Positions 21,193 to 32,103 of a stretch of 64,000 nucleotides of DNA are shown in pieces. Source of the DNA: Hyposmocoma kahamanoa (taxonomy: Eukaryota; Arthropoda; Insecta; Lepidoptera; Cosmopterigidae); the NCBI RefSeq assembly GCF_003589595.1, contig NW_020653713.1, forward strand, positions 2,917,811 to 2,981,810. Direction: 5' to 3'. A program made the translations under genes and the position numbers. Below the pieces are notes generated by a model that saw only the letters and a program-made list of their open reading frames with translations, had not been told where the DNA came from and searched no databases. How positions within the stretch are numbered: the first letter of the stretch is position 1; each line of letters begins with the position of its first letter.

Positions 21193-21507
21193 TTATCACA
21201 ACAACAGCGGGTCACTCTTGACTCACGTGTTTCAACCGGTTTGTGTGCGCCGACGCATCGAACCCACCTGGCGTCTGATTCACCCGTCGCTTTGAACTAA
21301 CATCAATTTATAAGGTGTTCACGTATGTTATTTAGTGTTGCTAAGGCATTAGGGCTAAGGCATGTTGAAACAGATATAAAAACCTAAATCGATGTAAACT
21401 CTTCATCGATATATACAGAAAGTTCATTAGATAGATTGAATGAATTTGGTTTTTTTTTGTACTTAATAATGTCATCTACTTAAAGGTAATGCTAGTCGTA
21501 ATAAATT

Positions 21508-21585
21508 CACCATCTTTCTGCAGATAAAACTTTTATTCAGTTTATAGCTTTTTTGTTATTGAGTTTCACGTGCAGAAAGATAGTG
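21508..21585. repeat. Inverted repeat, 15-nt arms
   Basis: CACCATCTTTCTGCA at 21508-21522 pairs with TGCAGAAAGATAGTG at 21571-21585 with one mismatch; the loop is 48 nt. Arms are short for a microRNA precursor. Confidence 0.55.
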
Positions 21586-23299
21586 ATTTTCTTACCATAG
21601 TTATATAAATTAAAGACTCTTTGTGAAAAATGTCACTTATGTGGTTTTACCTTTAAACTACAACTTTTTTTTGTTCTACAACGTTTTGTTATTTTTTGTA
21701 TTGCAATGGTAAATCATTTTTTACATAATTGTCTACTGTGTCATTGGAAGGTTTGTTATTTATAGCACAGGTTTCCTTTCTCGACTGTCAGCTGTTACAT
21801 GTCCTAGTTGTACAATTTTTTTTACTGTATTATATAAAATATACTAGTAGAATTTACGGGAAAAAAATGTTGTTTGAACGAAAGAGGCGATAGATTCCCT
21901 AGCAATGGCACAGTCGGACGAGGTCAGGGAATCAGACTCACGAGCCGGTGAAAGATACGTGCGACACGCCACTGAATAAACCGGTTTGCGGCAAAAACAA
22001 TTGAAATTAAGTCAGTCAAGGCTACATTCCACATACCAGTGATCTGGTCTGCCAGTTCGAAATACTTCCAAACGTTTCTCGGCTTCGGCTTTTACCAGAC
22101 CCTCATCATGTGACATGGTAACGTCCACTCATACACTCAACTTCTTTGTTATTAAAACATAGATGTTACCAAACACCATGACAAAGGAAGTATTATTCTG
22201 AAGCCAAACCTTGTAAGGACCAAAAATTAAGCAAGAAAAAGTTTACGCGCAAGGGTTAAATCAGAATCAAATTTAAAAAAAAAAAACAAAATTTATTGAA
22301 TATTCATCAACCATTTCTTTTCATCCTGTATGTACCTTATACTACAGCATAATACCCGCAGACTACATTTTTTCGAACAAAATAAGTGTATAAATTAACC
22401 ACCATTCATGCGCACTGGCGTGTAATGAGACTTGTTCTGTCGGTGTTTTTTTCGAATAGCTTCTTTGACACATACGAGAGGTTGTAGAATAGTTTCCATT
22501 TGATATAACTACATTCCAAATCTCAGTTTTTTAATGTAAAGGGTATTCTATATTTATTGATTTAATTACATTATTGAAGAGCAGTTAGTCTAGATGGAAC
22601 AATTATAAAAATAAATCACATAAAAAGATTCGACCACCTATGCGCCTTTTATATTTCCATAAAAAAATCGGTAGATGGCATTGACACATTTTATGCAAAT
22701 GTTGAATCGCGTTGTCAAGATTTTCCAACCGAGTTTTGAATATATGAGATAAGTAACGCTACGGTATGTACACATCTACAGTTTACTAGAAGTAGAGTCC
22801 TTGTGGGAACGGCTTCTCGGATCTGTCTGATGCACTTAAGATTTTAAATTCAAATCTAAACCACTTGTGATAGACTGTACTCTAAAGTGCCAGCATACGC
22901 ATTACGTGTTGTACATATTCTGTCTGTCAGTTTCTGTTTGCTGTGTTGTGTATTAAAAATGTTTTGCAATCCTGTATGAGTTACGTCAAACGTCATACTG
23001 AACAACGGAAACGTCACTTATAAGCTTGTATTTCCACCGGAACTTGGTGAATAATCTTTAAATCTTATGGAAAAGTCATGTTTACTCGTGATTTTATTGC
23101 ACCATGGATTATCAATCTCAATACTTTATTGTTACACAAGATTGTACTTAAAATATAAGATTACGATAGACACTATAAGGGCATAACAAAAATCTAAATC
23201 TGAATAATTCAAACTAATTTTAATCTTATTCCTTTTATCTAAGCTTCAATACCAAGGCTGGTAGCAACATAATCATTTGTATGAATCAATCATTTCATT
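21586..23299. other. No gene recognised
   Basis: Mostly AT-rich. A more complex CpG-containing patch at about 21880-22140 (GTCGGACGAGGTCAGGGAAT, CTCGGCTTCGGCTTTTACCA) looks unique; it has no convincing frame. Confidence 0.4.
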
Positions 23300-23625
23300 T
23301 CGGGGAGTTTCTGCAGGAACTTTTCAATTCATTTCCACCCTCACCGTTCCTCCTACGGTCGACTAGAAGATCAGGAACACGCCATCCTTATGTCGTTGAT
23401 ATACAACTCATTCGCACAAAGCGCTTTGCTTCCTCCTTTCTGATGTGTACGGCAAATGAATGGAATGCTCTACTCGCATCTGTGTTTCCCGAAAAGTACA
23501 ATTTGGGGCTATTCAAGGCTTGAGCGAACAGGTATTTTTTAGGCAAATGCCTATCACTGTTGGTCACATCGTCGCTTAACATCAGGTGAGATTGTGGCCA
23601 CGACCAAGCCACTTTTCTGCGGTTC
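23300..23625 (+). pseudogene. LINE-L2-like reverse transcriptase C-terminus
   Basis: The frame reads FPPSPFLLRSTRRSGTRHPY, then VVDIQLIRTKRFASSFL, NEWNALLASVFPEKYNLGLF and KA before a stop at 23521; a related continuation (NRYFLGKCLSLLVTSSLNIR) follows in a shifted frame. This is the C-terminal signature of an abundant lepidopteran LINE; the 3' UTR differs from the GCGCACTT-tailed copies, so it is a separate subfamily. Confidence 0.75.
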
Positions 23626-23771
23626 ATTAGCCGTAATAGACCCTTTGATGACATTTCTAAGAAAATGAGACGTGGAAAGAGTATCTGCTTGTATAAAATA
23701 CTTGAAAGGCTTAAGAACCAACGCCATAGAGCGGAATTGCAAGAATATTGCACTGGTCCATCCAATTTGTT

Positions 23772-23902
23772 ATGTGTGACAAGTGACGGGATTAAAATGT
23801 GACAAGTGACGGTATTTCTCCAACACCCTTACCCTTCAAAAGCGGAACTGAGTAACGCTGACATTACTGCTTGGCGATAGAAATAGGTAAGGTGGCTGGT
23901 AC
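23772..23902 (+). mobile_element. SIR-1 repeat, copy 6 (internally deleted)
   Basis: Two tandem GTGACAAGTGACGG starts are joined directly to the 3' part CACCCTTACCCTTCAAAAGC ... ATTACTGCTTGGCGATAGAA. The middle is missing. Confidence 0.65.
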
Positions 23903-24336
23903 CGAATAGCATATGAATATTCGTTGCAACTCTAGTTTATGACCCTTGAATAAAATATGAAGTTCCGAAGACGTATTGAGCCGTCTTCCTACTTATTTCC
24001 TTCCTTCTTTCTTATCACCAGTAAAGTTCAAGTGTCATCTATGTATAAATTATAATTAGGTTCCATTACACCTCCTACCAAAAACTTTATGTCAATAAAA
24101 CAAAATTAAATTCAAATAACGTCATCCGTGGAATGTGCAAACTGACCTCGTAAAATTTTAAGGTAGTTCGCGACTTAGTTGGCATGGCTTGAAGCCATTC
24201 CAACTCAGGCCTTCTTATGCTCTACTTGTTCCTATTCGAATTTTACTTATGGCTGTTCAAAGTTGCGTAATCCACTGAAATATCAGTTACTTTTACACCC
24301 TTAAAAGGGCCACCATATCACCAGCGCTAACGAGAT
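23903..24336. other. No gene recognised
   Basis: AT-rich, unassigned. Confidence 0.5.
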
Positions 24337-24642
24337 ATTTTTTTTCATGACACAAGTAACGGGATGAACAAGTAGAGCTTCTTGTGAAAGAGTTCATCCA
24401 GGGAAGCACTGCAACCTTACACGTTTCTGTCACCAGGCAGTAATGTGACCATTACTGCGTTCCGGTTTGGAAGGGTAAGGGTGCTGGTGAAATTACAAGT
24501 ACACGGGACTTTTCAACTTATCTCAAAGGGACGGGCGCAGTGCTGCGCCTAAAATCTTTGCGATTTAAAGCTCTGAGTGGCACTGCAACTGTAATGGATA
24601 GGCGTGTCGCTTACCATTGTTCGTCCCGTCACTTATTATAAA
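24337..24642 (-). mobile_element. SIR-1 repeat, copy 7 (both ends present)
   Basis: Most informative copy. The right end reads (minus strand) TATAATAAGTGACGGGACGA and the left end carries an inverted relative, ACAAGTAACGGGATGAACAA, placed after the usual GAGCTTCTTGTG terminus. The element therefore has inverted ends of about 20-25 bp in this copy. The interior matches the family along its length. Confidence 0.8.
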
Positions 24643-25067
24643 ACCACTGCTTCTATTTGACTACTGCACCAGATAAACATAGGTACCATCCTAACCTACG
24701 TGCGTTTCTCGAGTAATACTCAAGCAAAAATTTAATTATCAGGAGTAAGGAGTGCCAGAGTCCTCTCGTCACAAGTTAGAGAGAAGAGCAACATTAAGAA
24801 ACTAAGTGATCAGTTTGTGATTGAATACGAATGTTTGACTACGAAATTGGTTTGGGATCTCGATTAGTTATTTTGATGAGTTGCCATGTAGAGCAAGAAT
24901 GTTACACAGTAACCCAAGTTATGGACTAAATTAAAAAAAGACAGCTACCTGTGTCGGTTAATCGATTTTTTTTTGAAAACGTACATATCCTTGAATATTA
25001 CACAATAGCACATAGTATTAAATATATTCAATGATTATTTACAACAAATATTCTTTTTTACACAATC
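24643..25067. other. No gene recognised
   Basis: AT-rich, unassigned. Confidence 0.5.
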
Positions 25068-25182
25068 ATAGTCCCGCACGCACCCAAACGCACGAGAGAA
25101 ATAAATGTAGGCCACACAAATAAAATAACCTGGGACCTCTGCGTGGTAGACCAGCATGGTAACCATTCGACCATGAAGGCAG
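25068..25182 (-). mobile_element. SINE-A copy 2
   Basis: Reverse complement: CATGGTCGAATGGTTACCAT, CAGAGGTCCCAGGTTAT, TTTGTGTGGCCTACATTTAT, TTCTCTCGTGCGTTTGGGTG. The B-box is partly lost. Frames across it are incidental. Confidence 0.75.
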
Positions 25183-25347
25183 TTGTTGTTGTGGCTTATT
25201 AATAAAACGTGGAGACTAATTTGTTGAATTGACGACCAGCCTACGTGGATGTCCAACGGACGGGATGGCCACATAGACAGATTCATTAGACTGACAGAGA
25301 TACAAACTTGGACCGACTTTTTTTTGCATCATTTCAGTACAGAGTAC

Positions 25348-25622
25348 TAAAAAGCCGACCTCAAAAGTTCGAGGAATTACATATATTTGCCAAGCTTTAT
25401 TGCAAATCGGTTACCGGAAAGTGCGCGAAGCTGGATGCACCCTAGTTTGCTACCCTTAGACGTTCAATATTTTCGTCAAATTTAAATGGGACCACTACAG
25501 AGGTACTCTCTTTCTAACAAAAAAAAGAATCATCAAAATCACAAATGCCGGAGTTCTTGAGTAACATAGATGAAAAAAATAGAGACGAATTGAGAACCTC
25601 CTTTTTTGAAGTCGGTTAAAAA
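25348..25622. mobile_element. MITE-3 copy 2
   Basis: AAAGCCGACCTCAAAAGTTC to TTTTTTGAAGTCGGTTAAAA, with conserved inner blocks TCGGTTACCGGAAAGTGCGC, TTAAATGGGACCACTACAG and GACGAATTGAGAACCTCC. The upstream word TCAGTACAGAGTA is shared with copy 1, so the element may extend about 15 bases farther left. Confidence 0.75.
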
Positions 25623-25964
25623 CACGACGAGAGCAGTCCCGACCAAACCTCTGACCATAGAAGACGATTTCCCGTGTACGGCCAACAATTGTACAGATGG
25701 ATCGTATAGACGAGTTCTCAATTTGTTTGTTAAAAACAGCAGCACTTTATTTCATTTGCAAGAAGAACAAAGCTTTCTTCTTTTGTCAACATTAATGAAA
25801 GCAAAGAGCAAAACATTTGGGATGAGCCGTATAAATAGGTTTTCATTTAAAAAAAGCGTAATTGTGAAGAGACCGAAGACTTCGAGTGGAGTGTTGGGAG
25901 CCTTGCGGGCGGAGGTTCACGGTCGCTGTCCACCCCAGTGACAGACATTTTGTTATTTTGAGTT
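25623..25964. other. No gene recognised
   Basis: A frame starting within the MITE-3 end runs to 25941 without recognisable domains; GC-richer at 25880-25940. Confidence 0.4.
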
Positions 25965-26037
25965 CAAGTGACCGGCCGAACGAGTCGTGCGTCTGGTGTT
26001 AAGCGACACGCCTAGCTATAGAGCAGTTGCAGCAGAG
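25965..26037 (+). mobile_element. SIR-1 repeat, copy 8 (5' fragment)
   Basis: CAAGTGACCGGCCGAACGAG, GTGCGTCTGGTGTTAAGCGA and ACGCCTAGCTATAGAGCAGT match the first 75 bases of the family only. Confidence 0.65.
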
Positions 26038-26059
26038 AACAAAAAAGTAACGAAACCGG

Positions 26060-26165
26060 ACACTCTCCGCCCCTCCCTAGCTTTATATACCGCACCACAC
26101 CCCGCACATTGACGGTCAGATTGACTGAACGGCGATAAGGCTATCGGCGAGCCGTTTTCGCACTA
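26060..26165 (+). promoter_or_regulatory. Weak TATA/Inr-like cluster
   Basis: TTTATATA at 26082-26089 follows a C-rich stretch (CTCTCCGCCCCTCCCTAGC); an Inr-like TCAGAT lies at 26116, slightly farther downstream than ideal. No coding frame follows. It may equally belong to an unrecognised retroelement. Confidence 0.2.
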
Positions 26166-26621
26166 AGAGGGCTTTAATATTTGAATATAGGTTTCATTTA
26201 TTTATTATGACACGTATACGTTAATATAGACCATTATTTTACGTTACTATTTATAATGGTTGTTAATTATGCTGTGTACGGCTTTTTATTATCATCTAAA
26301 CGGGATAAAGAGGGGTTTGGTTACGTTATTTAAAAATGCCTGTCCAAAATATAACATTTTGAGTGCTTTTAATATATTTTTTAAATAAATATTCAAAACA
26401 TGTGTAATTATTACGATTATGTTAATAGAATTATGGATAACAGATTCGAGTTAGAATTTTCGCTATGTTGCAGCTATGACCACGTAACGTAATAGTACGA
26501 GATAGTGATGGGTAACCCTGCAACTTCACGCACACATTTGCGCGTGTGCAGATAGCGCCTTGCTGTATGTGGTACTAGTAGGTAACTAACGTTTCGACCG
26601 TTGTATGGAGTGTCCGGAGTG
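26166..26621. other. No gene recognised
   Basis: AT-rich, unassigned. Confidence 0.5.
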
Positions 26622-26797
26622 TGGTTGCAGTGCAACAAGATCTGGGGGACACTGCCACTGCGCTTTTCGCCATGTGCCGTTAATTTCACCAGCCATTCTT
26701 CAAAATCTGAGCTAAGTAATGCTCACATTCCTGTTTGGCAGCAGAAATAGGTACTTCTCTGAACGGAGTCCTTCCCAAGGAACTCTACTGCGACTAA
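26622..26797 (+). mobile_element. SIR-1 repeat, copy 9
   Basis: GATCTGGGGGACACTGCCAC, CTAAGTAATGCTCACATTCC, TTTGGCAGCAGAAATAGGTA and CCAAGGAACTCTACTGCGAC in order; internally shortened. Confidence 0.75.
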
Positions 26798-27361
26798 AAC
26801 AGACGAATGGTATGCGTTCGGAAATAGCAGAAAAATATTCATCTGCTATTTTGCGATCTTCGGTCCTTCCGTTTTGGGAAATTAATATGATTGATTCGAC
26901 TGTATCAACTGGTAAATTAATTCCATGATTTAAATCGAGAACTCGAGACTATTTCGCGGTTTGCAATAACCACTTGGTTTATTTCCATTCTCAAAAGTTA
27001 TTAAACGGTTTGAATGGTTTTGTAAAATTCGATTTTATGCGATGTAAGCTTTTATTACAAGAGGTCAAGGTGCTTTGGATCACGTTAAATTGATGACGAA
27101 TGGTGTTCAGGAAAGTACCAAATTCTTCTGACTAATTTGATTATCTTTACTGTAGGATTTCTTTCAACGCAATACATAATCTTGTGTAATATATTTGAAG
27201 TAATGTACTTTAAATATGTATTAAATATTTTATTAATTTGTTTTCACACTACACACACTTATACCTGTATGTATATATTGCAAAGATTATGTAAGTATTT
27301 ATTCGATATAAGAGTACACACTGCAATAACACTATACACACTCATGATATAAGTATTTACG
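26798..27361. other. No gene recognised
   Basis: AT-rich with CA/TA-rich stretches at 27240-27340. Confidence 0.5.
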
Positions 27362-27668
27362 TAGTTTTGTTTTATTATCTGTTCCGGGACGCATACGTCC
27401 GTCACTCTCACTCACTCGGCTAGGGCCCATTGAAAACCAGCGTCACAACCTAGCCTTGGTTGTGACTTTAGCTGAATGGGATCCTTTTGTACACGCCACA
27501 GCCGCACACATGTCAGTATAGTATTATGCAACTTGTTGTTGAAATGTTTTTGCGCTGTTCTTTGTGTTATTTCCGTCTTAGTTATAAGTATTAGTCTTTG
27601 TTTTTGTGTTTTTTTTTTATAATGTGGCGTTACAATAAATGGTTTCTATTTCTATTATTTCTATTTCA
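27362..27668 (+). mobile_element. LINE 3' UTR with (TTTCTA)n tail
   Basis: A GC-richer stretch (CACTCACTCGGCTAGGGCCC, CTAGCCTTGGTTGTGACTTT) leads to TTACAATAAATGGTTTCTAT and short TTTCTA repeats. A hexamer-repeat tail after an AATAAA-like word is characteristic of some insect LINE 3' ends. No coding part was found upstream. Confidence 0.5.
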
Positions 27669-27745
27669 ATGTACATATTATATTTTTGGTTTAGCACTAA
27701 GCGTATAGAGTTCGTGTCAAAAACGTTTGGATAAAAGATTTTCGA

Positions 27746-28037
27746 GGCAGAAGAGCTCCTTGTGAAAGAGTTCGTCTAGGCAGGTACTTCCTTACCTATT
27801 TCTGCTGCCAAGCTGTAATGTGAGCATTACTGCATTCCGGTTTAGAAGGGGTGCTGGAGAAATTACAGGCAAAGGAGACTTGTCAACTTATGTCTCAAGA
27901 TGACGGGTGCACTGGCAATGCCCCTCCGATCTTTGCGTTTTAAGGCTCTGAGTGGCACTGCAACAGTTATGGACAGGCGTGTCGCTTACCACCAGGCCCA
28001 CGATTTGTTCGCCCCGTATCTTGGTGTCATAAAAAAA
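27746..28037 (-). mobile_element. SIR-1 repeat, copy 10, near full length
   Basis: Minus strand: ATACGGGGCGAACAAATCGT, GGTAAGCGACACGCCTGTCC, ATAACTGTTGCAGTGCCACT, GAGACATAAGTTGACAAGTC, AGCAGAAATAGGTAAGGAAG, CACAAGGAGCTCTTCTGCC. One of the best copies for building a consensus. Confidence 0.85.
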
Positions 28038-28449
28038 GTTCATCCAATAAAATGTTTTTAATTCTTTCCTTATAAAATACAGCTCTAAGTATTGTTTGAT
28101 GGTCTCGTTGTTTCAAAGTCGTGGCCATCTAAAGAATGTTGTAAAGACCGAAAGGAGTGAAAATCTGAAGGGGTTATATCGAGGTAACAGGTCCCAAACT
28201 TTCAAACTGACTGCAATAGTTTATGACGGCTTTGTAAATATGAATTGGGTTCAGTATTATCATTATAAAATATGAAACCTTTATGATTCGCCAATTCAGG
28301 GCGTTTTACATGCATTATAAACTTCCCCTCACGTTCCTAAAATGCGCGCCAAAACATTATTTAAAAATTACCATAGATAACGTAATATTTTAAAGGAAAA
28401 TGTTCTTGACGTTGTCTTTCGGTGACGCAATACTTTCATAGATTTGTCA
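28038..28449. other. No gene recognised
   Basis: AT-rich, unassigned. Confidence 0.5.
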
Positions 28450-28900
28450 TAGATACGGCTACGGCTGAAAAAGTCGTTGAAAACCATTGACTTACAATTA
28501 TATGGACGTCGGGTCCGCGCTAAAAAGTGTCCGCACTTGTAAGGCGCTAAAATCGTATACAGAGCGCGACACTCCGCTTTAGTCTTCATTTGTTCTACGG
28601 ACAGCGCGATACTGCGATGACATAACAATTTAAATTTCGAATAGGTTGACTTGGGACATTTTTTTCGTGGTTTTTGTATTAGACCCGTCGTTCATTTATT
28701 TGTAAGTCAATGTTGAAAACCAAATACTAAGATCCGACAAACAAACACATAGAAAAATTCGTGAGGTCCGCGGGTTCGTTCCATGGCTTAGTTGGCATAG
28801 CATCTGACACGGGTTACTAGAAGACGTCGGGTCGAATCCGGCCGGATCGAAGGAATTTTTTGTAAGTGCTCGATCTTTGTATTAATAATTATAACAAACT
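28450..28900 (+). mobile_element. SINE-B copy 4, split by MITE-1
   Basis: The leader ATACGGCTACGGCTGAAAAA, GTCGTTGAAAAC at 28450-28484 and the remainder CAAATACTAAGATCCGACAA ... B-box GGTCGAATCCGG ... GGATCGAAGGAATTTTTTG ... TTGTATTAATAATTATAACA at 28721-28900 make one complete SINE-B when the MITE at 28485-28712 is removed. Copy 2 (17291-17503) shows the same junction uninterrupted. Confidence 0.8.
28485..28712 (+). mobile_element. MITE-1 copy 1 (hAT-like)
   Basis: Non-autonomous element of 228 bp with terminal inverted repeats CATTGACTTACAA...TTTGTAAGTCAATG and a perfect 8-bp target duplication TTGAAAAC (28477-28484, 28713-28720). CA-initial termini and 8-bp duplications point to the hAT superfamily. 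Internal landmarks: GACGTCGGGTCCGCGCTAAA and TTTTTTTCGTGGTTTTTG. A frame across it is incidental. Confidence 0.85.
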
Positions 28901-29449
28901 AAAAACCGCATGGACTTTTTTGCTCCGTAGCTCGGTGTAGTTGTTAACATCGAAATGGAAACACAGATGCTATTTGCAGCTAGTCGCTGTATTCAAAACA
29001 TTTATGATTCCAAGTGTCCCATTATCTAAATCCTCCATTTTAACTTGTCAACAGTCCGTAATTCCCGATTATACTCTGCGGAGGAATTTGCGACAAAAAA
29101 TGTAAACAAAGCCACCATTACAAAAATAAGTAAAGAATAATTTTTTTCCATCTCCTAAAGTTCACATAGATTGCAGCCGATGCTTGCAGATGAAATCTAG
29201 ATTGCATTTATTTGATCACTACTGCACCCGGTAACTGAATACACGAAGTCCAAATATTAAAGCTTAAACTAGTATATTTGTTTTAAGACAAATATAACAA
29301 TAATTGATTAAATAATAAATACTATTTTCAAGTAAATACGTGTCTAATTTGCATACATTAATTGTATTAATTCCATGTTTAATCATTGTAGCTATTGATG
29401 TAGAAAACTAACTTATTGTGCCATCAAAATATGCGCAATTTGAATATAT
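28901..29449. other. No gene recognised
   Basis: AT-rich, unassigned. Confidence 0.5.
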
Positions 29450-29660
29450 GAAAGTCAGATTCTATCTATTTCAATCGAATTACAAATTATTCCACACTTG
29501 AATCCCGTTATGCAAGCGGCGACGCGTGCGCATCTAATTACAGACAATGGGCAACGGGCAGCTGGCCTGTCAGACGATCTATGTAGCTTTGATTGGCGTG
29601 CTGATCCATGAATCTTGCTTCCAAGTATAATTTAATTAGCATGTTTGATGTTTTCCATAT
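29450..29660. promoter_or_regulatory. Unique complex patch, possible conserved non-coding DNA
   Basis: A CpG-containing patch (GCAAGCGGCGACGCGTGCGC, CAACGGGCAGCTGGCCTGTC) with TAATTA near 29535 and AATTAGCATG near 29634. No repeat partner seen. Regulatory role inferred from composition only. Confidence 0.25.
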
Positions 29661-30107
29661 TCTGGTACTGTCATCAGTTAGGTGTTTTTTTTCTAGCTTG
29701 TAATCACCTCAACATACACAAAACTTGAAGTTTAAGGCATAAAGGTTTTATTCTATTAATAACTATTATATTTTTTCAGACTGATTTGTCAAAAGTAACA
29801 TAATAACTTTACTAACAAAGAGGTGGTTCCCGTAATGGTGGTTATTTCTCATATCAATATGGTGGGACACAGCATAAACAAAAAAAAAATATTTTGGTTT
29901 TTTATAAATTTTTGACATGCGGACCATATAATTATGGTGACCTAGGGAGACATGGGAATGTAGAGTATATAAGTTTGACATTCGCATTTTGACATGTAAA
30001 TTTTTAGCCTTATATTTTGACATTAATTTTGACTATTTTTATTATGATATCTCTACATTTTTATTCTTTTTATTTTTAATATTTTTGTGATTTTTTTTTT
30101 TAATACG
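29661..30107 (+). other. Possible LINE 3' region
   Basis: AT-rich; the stretch from about 29920 (TGGTGACCTAGGGAGACATG) may belong to the LINE whose tail follows. No coding domain detected. Confidence 0.3.
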
Positions 30108-30262
30108 TGTCTGAATATTATGCGACCACCACCATTATATTATATTTGTATGTTTCGACGAAACTGGTTGTAGTGGATCTTACATGTATTATTTTTTATC
30201 ACACTGTACCTACTACCACAAATAAATGATCTTGATCTTGATCTTTAAAAAAAAAAACATGT
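30108..30262 (+). mobile_element. LINE 3' tail with (GATCTT)n
   Basis: ACAAATAAATGATCTTGATC then TTGATCTTT and an A-run at 30246: a polyadenylation-like word followed by hexamer repeats, as seen at the 3' ends of many lepidopteran LINEs. Confidence 0.55.
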
Positions 30263-30351
30263 CATCACAATCAAAAAGTGGTTGAAATAATGCATGTTGG
30301 ATACTTCACTAGTTTCCCAATAGTTGTGAGGCTTCTTAGGTACTTGAAGTT

Positions 30352-30636
30352 TAGTAGCAGTAGAGCTTCCTGTGAAAGACATCGTCCAAGGAAGTACTAC
30401 CACCTTACCTAACCCTGCCGCCAAGCAGTAATGTGAGTGTTACAGTATTCGGGTTTTGAAGGGTGCTGGTGTAATTACAAGCACATAGGACTTACCGACT
30501 TAAGTTTTAGAGTGACAGGCGCAGTGGCAGTGTCTCTCCGATCTTTGCGATTAAAAGCTCTGAGTGGCACTGTTTCTGCTGTAGACAGGCGTGTCACTTA
30601 TCACTAAGCCCACGACTTGTTCCTTCCGTCATTTAC
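30352..30636 (-). mobile_element. SIR-1 repeat, copy 11, near full length
   Basis: Minus strand: AATGACGGAAGGAACAAGTC, GTGATAAGTGACACGCCTGT, GAGCTTTTAATCGCAAAGAT, CACTCACATTACTGCTTGGC, then GGAAGCTCTACTGCTACTAA. Confidence 0.85.
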
Positions 30637-30663
30637 AAACGATCATAAGTAACATAGAAATTA

Positions 30664-30755
30664 AGGTTGTAGGTATATGCTGCCTCAGGGATTTAAACCA
30701 TCGACGTAGCAATTGAGTGGCAATCTTTCTCCCACCGGGTCACCGCCGCTCTAAG
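30664..30755 (-). mobile_element. SINE-F, tRNA-derived
   Basis: Minus strand: GCGGCGGTGACCCGGTGGGA (A-box-like TGACCCGGTGGG), AGATTGCCACTCAATTGCTA, CGTCGATGGTTTAAATCCCT (B-box GGTTTAAATCC), GAGGCAGCATATACCTACAA. The tRNA-like promoter order is clear but it does not form a complete tRNA gene. Confidence 0.6.
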
Positions 30756-31512
30756 AGTACTACTATATTAGAATTTTGTTTGGCGAAGTTGTAAGATGGT
30801 ATTTTGACAACATGAAAAGTACAGTGCTTGTTTGTCGTAAAAAGACAGGGAAAAAACGTGTGAAAACTTTACTCTTTCATTTACAGTAAGGATGATCTTC
30901 ATTAGATATTGCTTTAGTCTATCTACAACATTCAACTCAAACTTATTTAAAATTAACAAAGATGTTTCACAAAATGTCTAACTTTTGATTACTTTCACTA
31001 ACAAACCCAGGAGAAAAGTCAACGTCTAAGTACCCAAAGCAGCAAAATGACAGTATAAAAAAAATGCAAACAAAAGTTTTTAATTAAAATCCCGCCAAAA
31101 TTAAAGTTCGTAACTAATTTTGGAACTAAGATATTGAACCACAATTAAAACGGTTATGAACTTGGAAATTAAATTAAGATCTTGGTCGTGGGGTATTTTG
31201 ATTAGATATTTATTAATTATGTTAAGCCGACAACAACCGATCATTATTTTGTGGTTTATTTTAAACAGTTTAGATCAAATTAACCTTTATATGACTTGAA
31301 AAGTTGCTTTTGAAACCCTCCTCACTTACTGGAGTATATGATATTCGTAATTGAGTAACGGTTTCATCGCACTTATTAAGTCGAAATCGGCTTGAGACGG
31401 ACAGAAAACGCTTTAGGTACATGCAGTAAGAGCGATAAATAGATTGCGCATTTCGCTTCTGCTCGGGAGGTCGAAATTAACATCATTTTAGTTTTTATTT
31501 TTCTGACTGGCC
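30756..31512. other. No gene recognised
   Basis: AT-rich, unassigned. Confidence 0.5.
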
Positions 31513-31600
31513 TAGAGCGATAACACACGATGTGTTGCGTCATCGTTGCGATGCCTGAACAGTGACCATCGAGTATATAACCACAAATAGAGACGAAATA
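31513..31600. mobile_element. MITE-4 left-end fragment
   Basis: AGAGCGATAACACACGATGT, GTTGCGTCATCGTTGCGATG, CCTGAACAGTGACC match the left 55 bases of 4879-5112, followed by the 30-nt word also found at 6451-6482 and 32005-32036, here inverted. Confidence 0.65.
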
Positions 31601-32103
31601 AGGGCCATCCGTCCTTGGCAACTCATCAGGTAAATGGGCTTTATCACTTTTAAATATCAACTCTCGTTTGCGCTGAAATCACAAATTAGAAAACTGAAAT
31701 AGTACAGCGCCAACAACTGACCTGTGTGTACGTGTCCGTATATTCCAAAATGTATTTATTGTAAAACATAATAATCTCTAAAAATGGGGGCTGTTCCACT
31801 CGGTGGTGTGGGAAAAACAGCAAAACATCTAATTACAAAACAAACGGAATCACATTTCATCGGTAATTCAATATTAAATATGTAATTTTTCAATTATCGT
31901 CCATTATAGCAAAGCTCAAGTGAAACTGGTCGATTTGAAGTGAAACGATTGACGGGTTGTCACAATAATGATGTGGCAGAATAGTTTTCAAACAAAATAT
32001 ATGACATTTCGCCTCTATTTCTGGTTATATACTCGAAGGCAGCGACGCTGCGTTGTACTACATAAAATTAGATTTACTATTTTTTTTGAAAAATCTCTTA
32101 CTA
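31601..32103. other. No gene; contains the dispersed 30-nt word at 32005-32036
   Basis: The word TTTCGCCTCTATTTCTGGTT + ATATACTCGA is followed by GGCAGCGACGCTGCGTTGTA. Together with the inverted copy at 31570-31599 it could delimit a decayed element of about 470 bp. Confidence 0.4.

Noticed and set aside
21508..21585. microRNA precursor
   Set aside because: Stem of only 15 pairs with a 48-nt loop is not a typical precursor.
23388..23765. 125-codon minus-strand frame
   Set aside because: Antisense to a recognisable LINE reverse-transcriptase C-terminus on the plus strand.
25035..25286. Open frames across SINE, MITE and SIR-1 copies (also 9993-10334, 43707-43916, 55400-55678)
   Set aside because: They run through non-coding repeats, differ between copies, and have no protein similarity I recognise.
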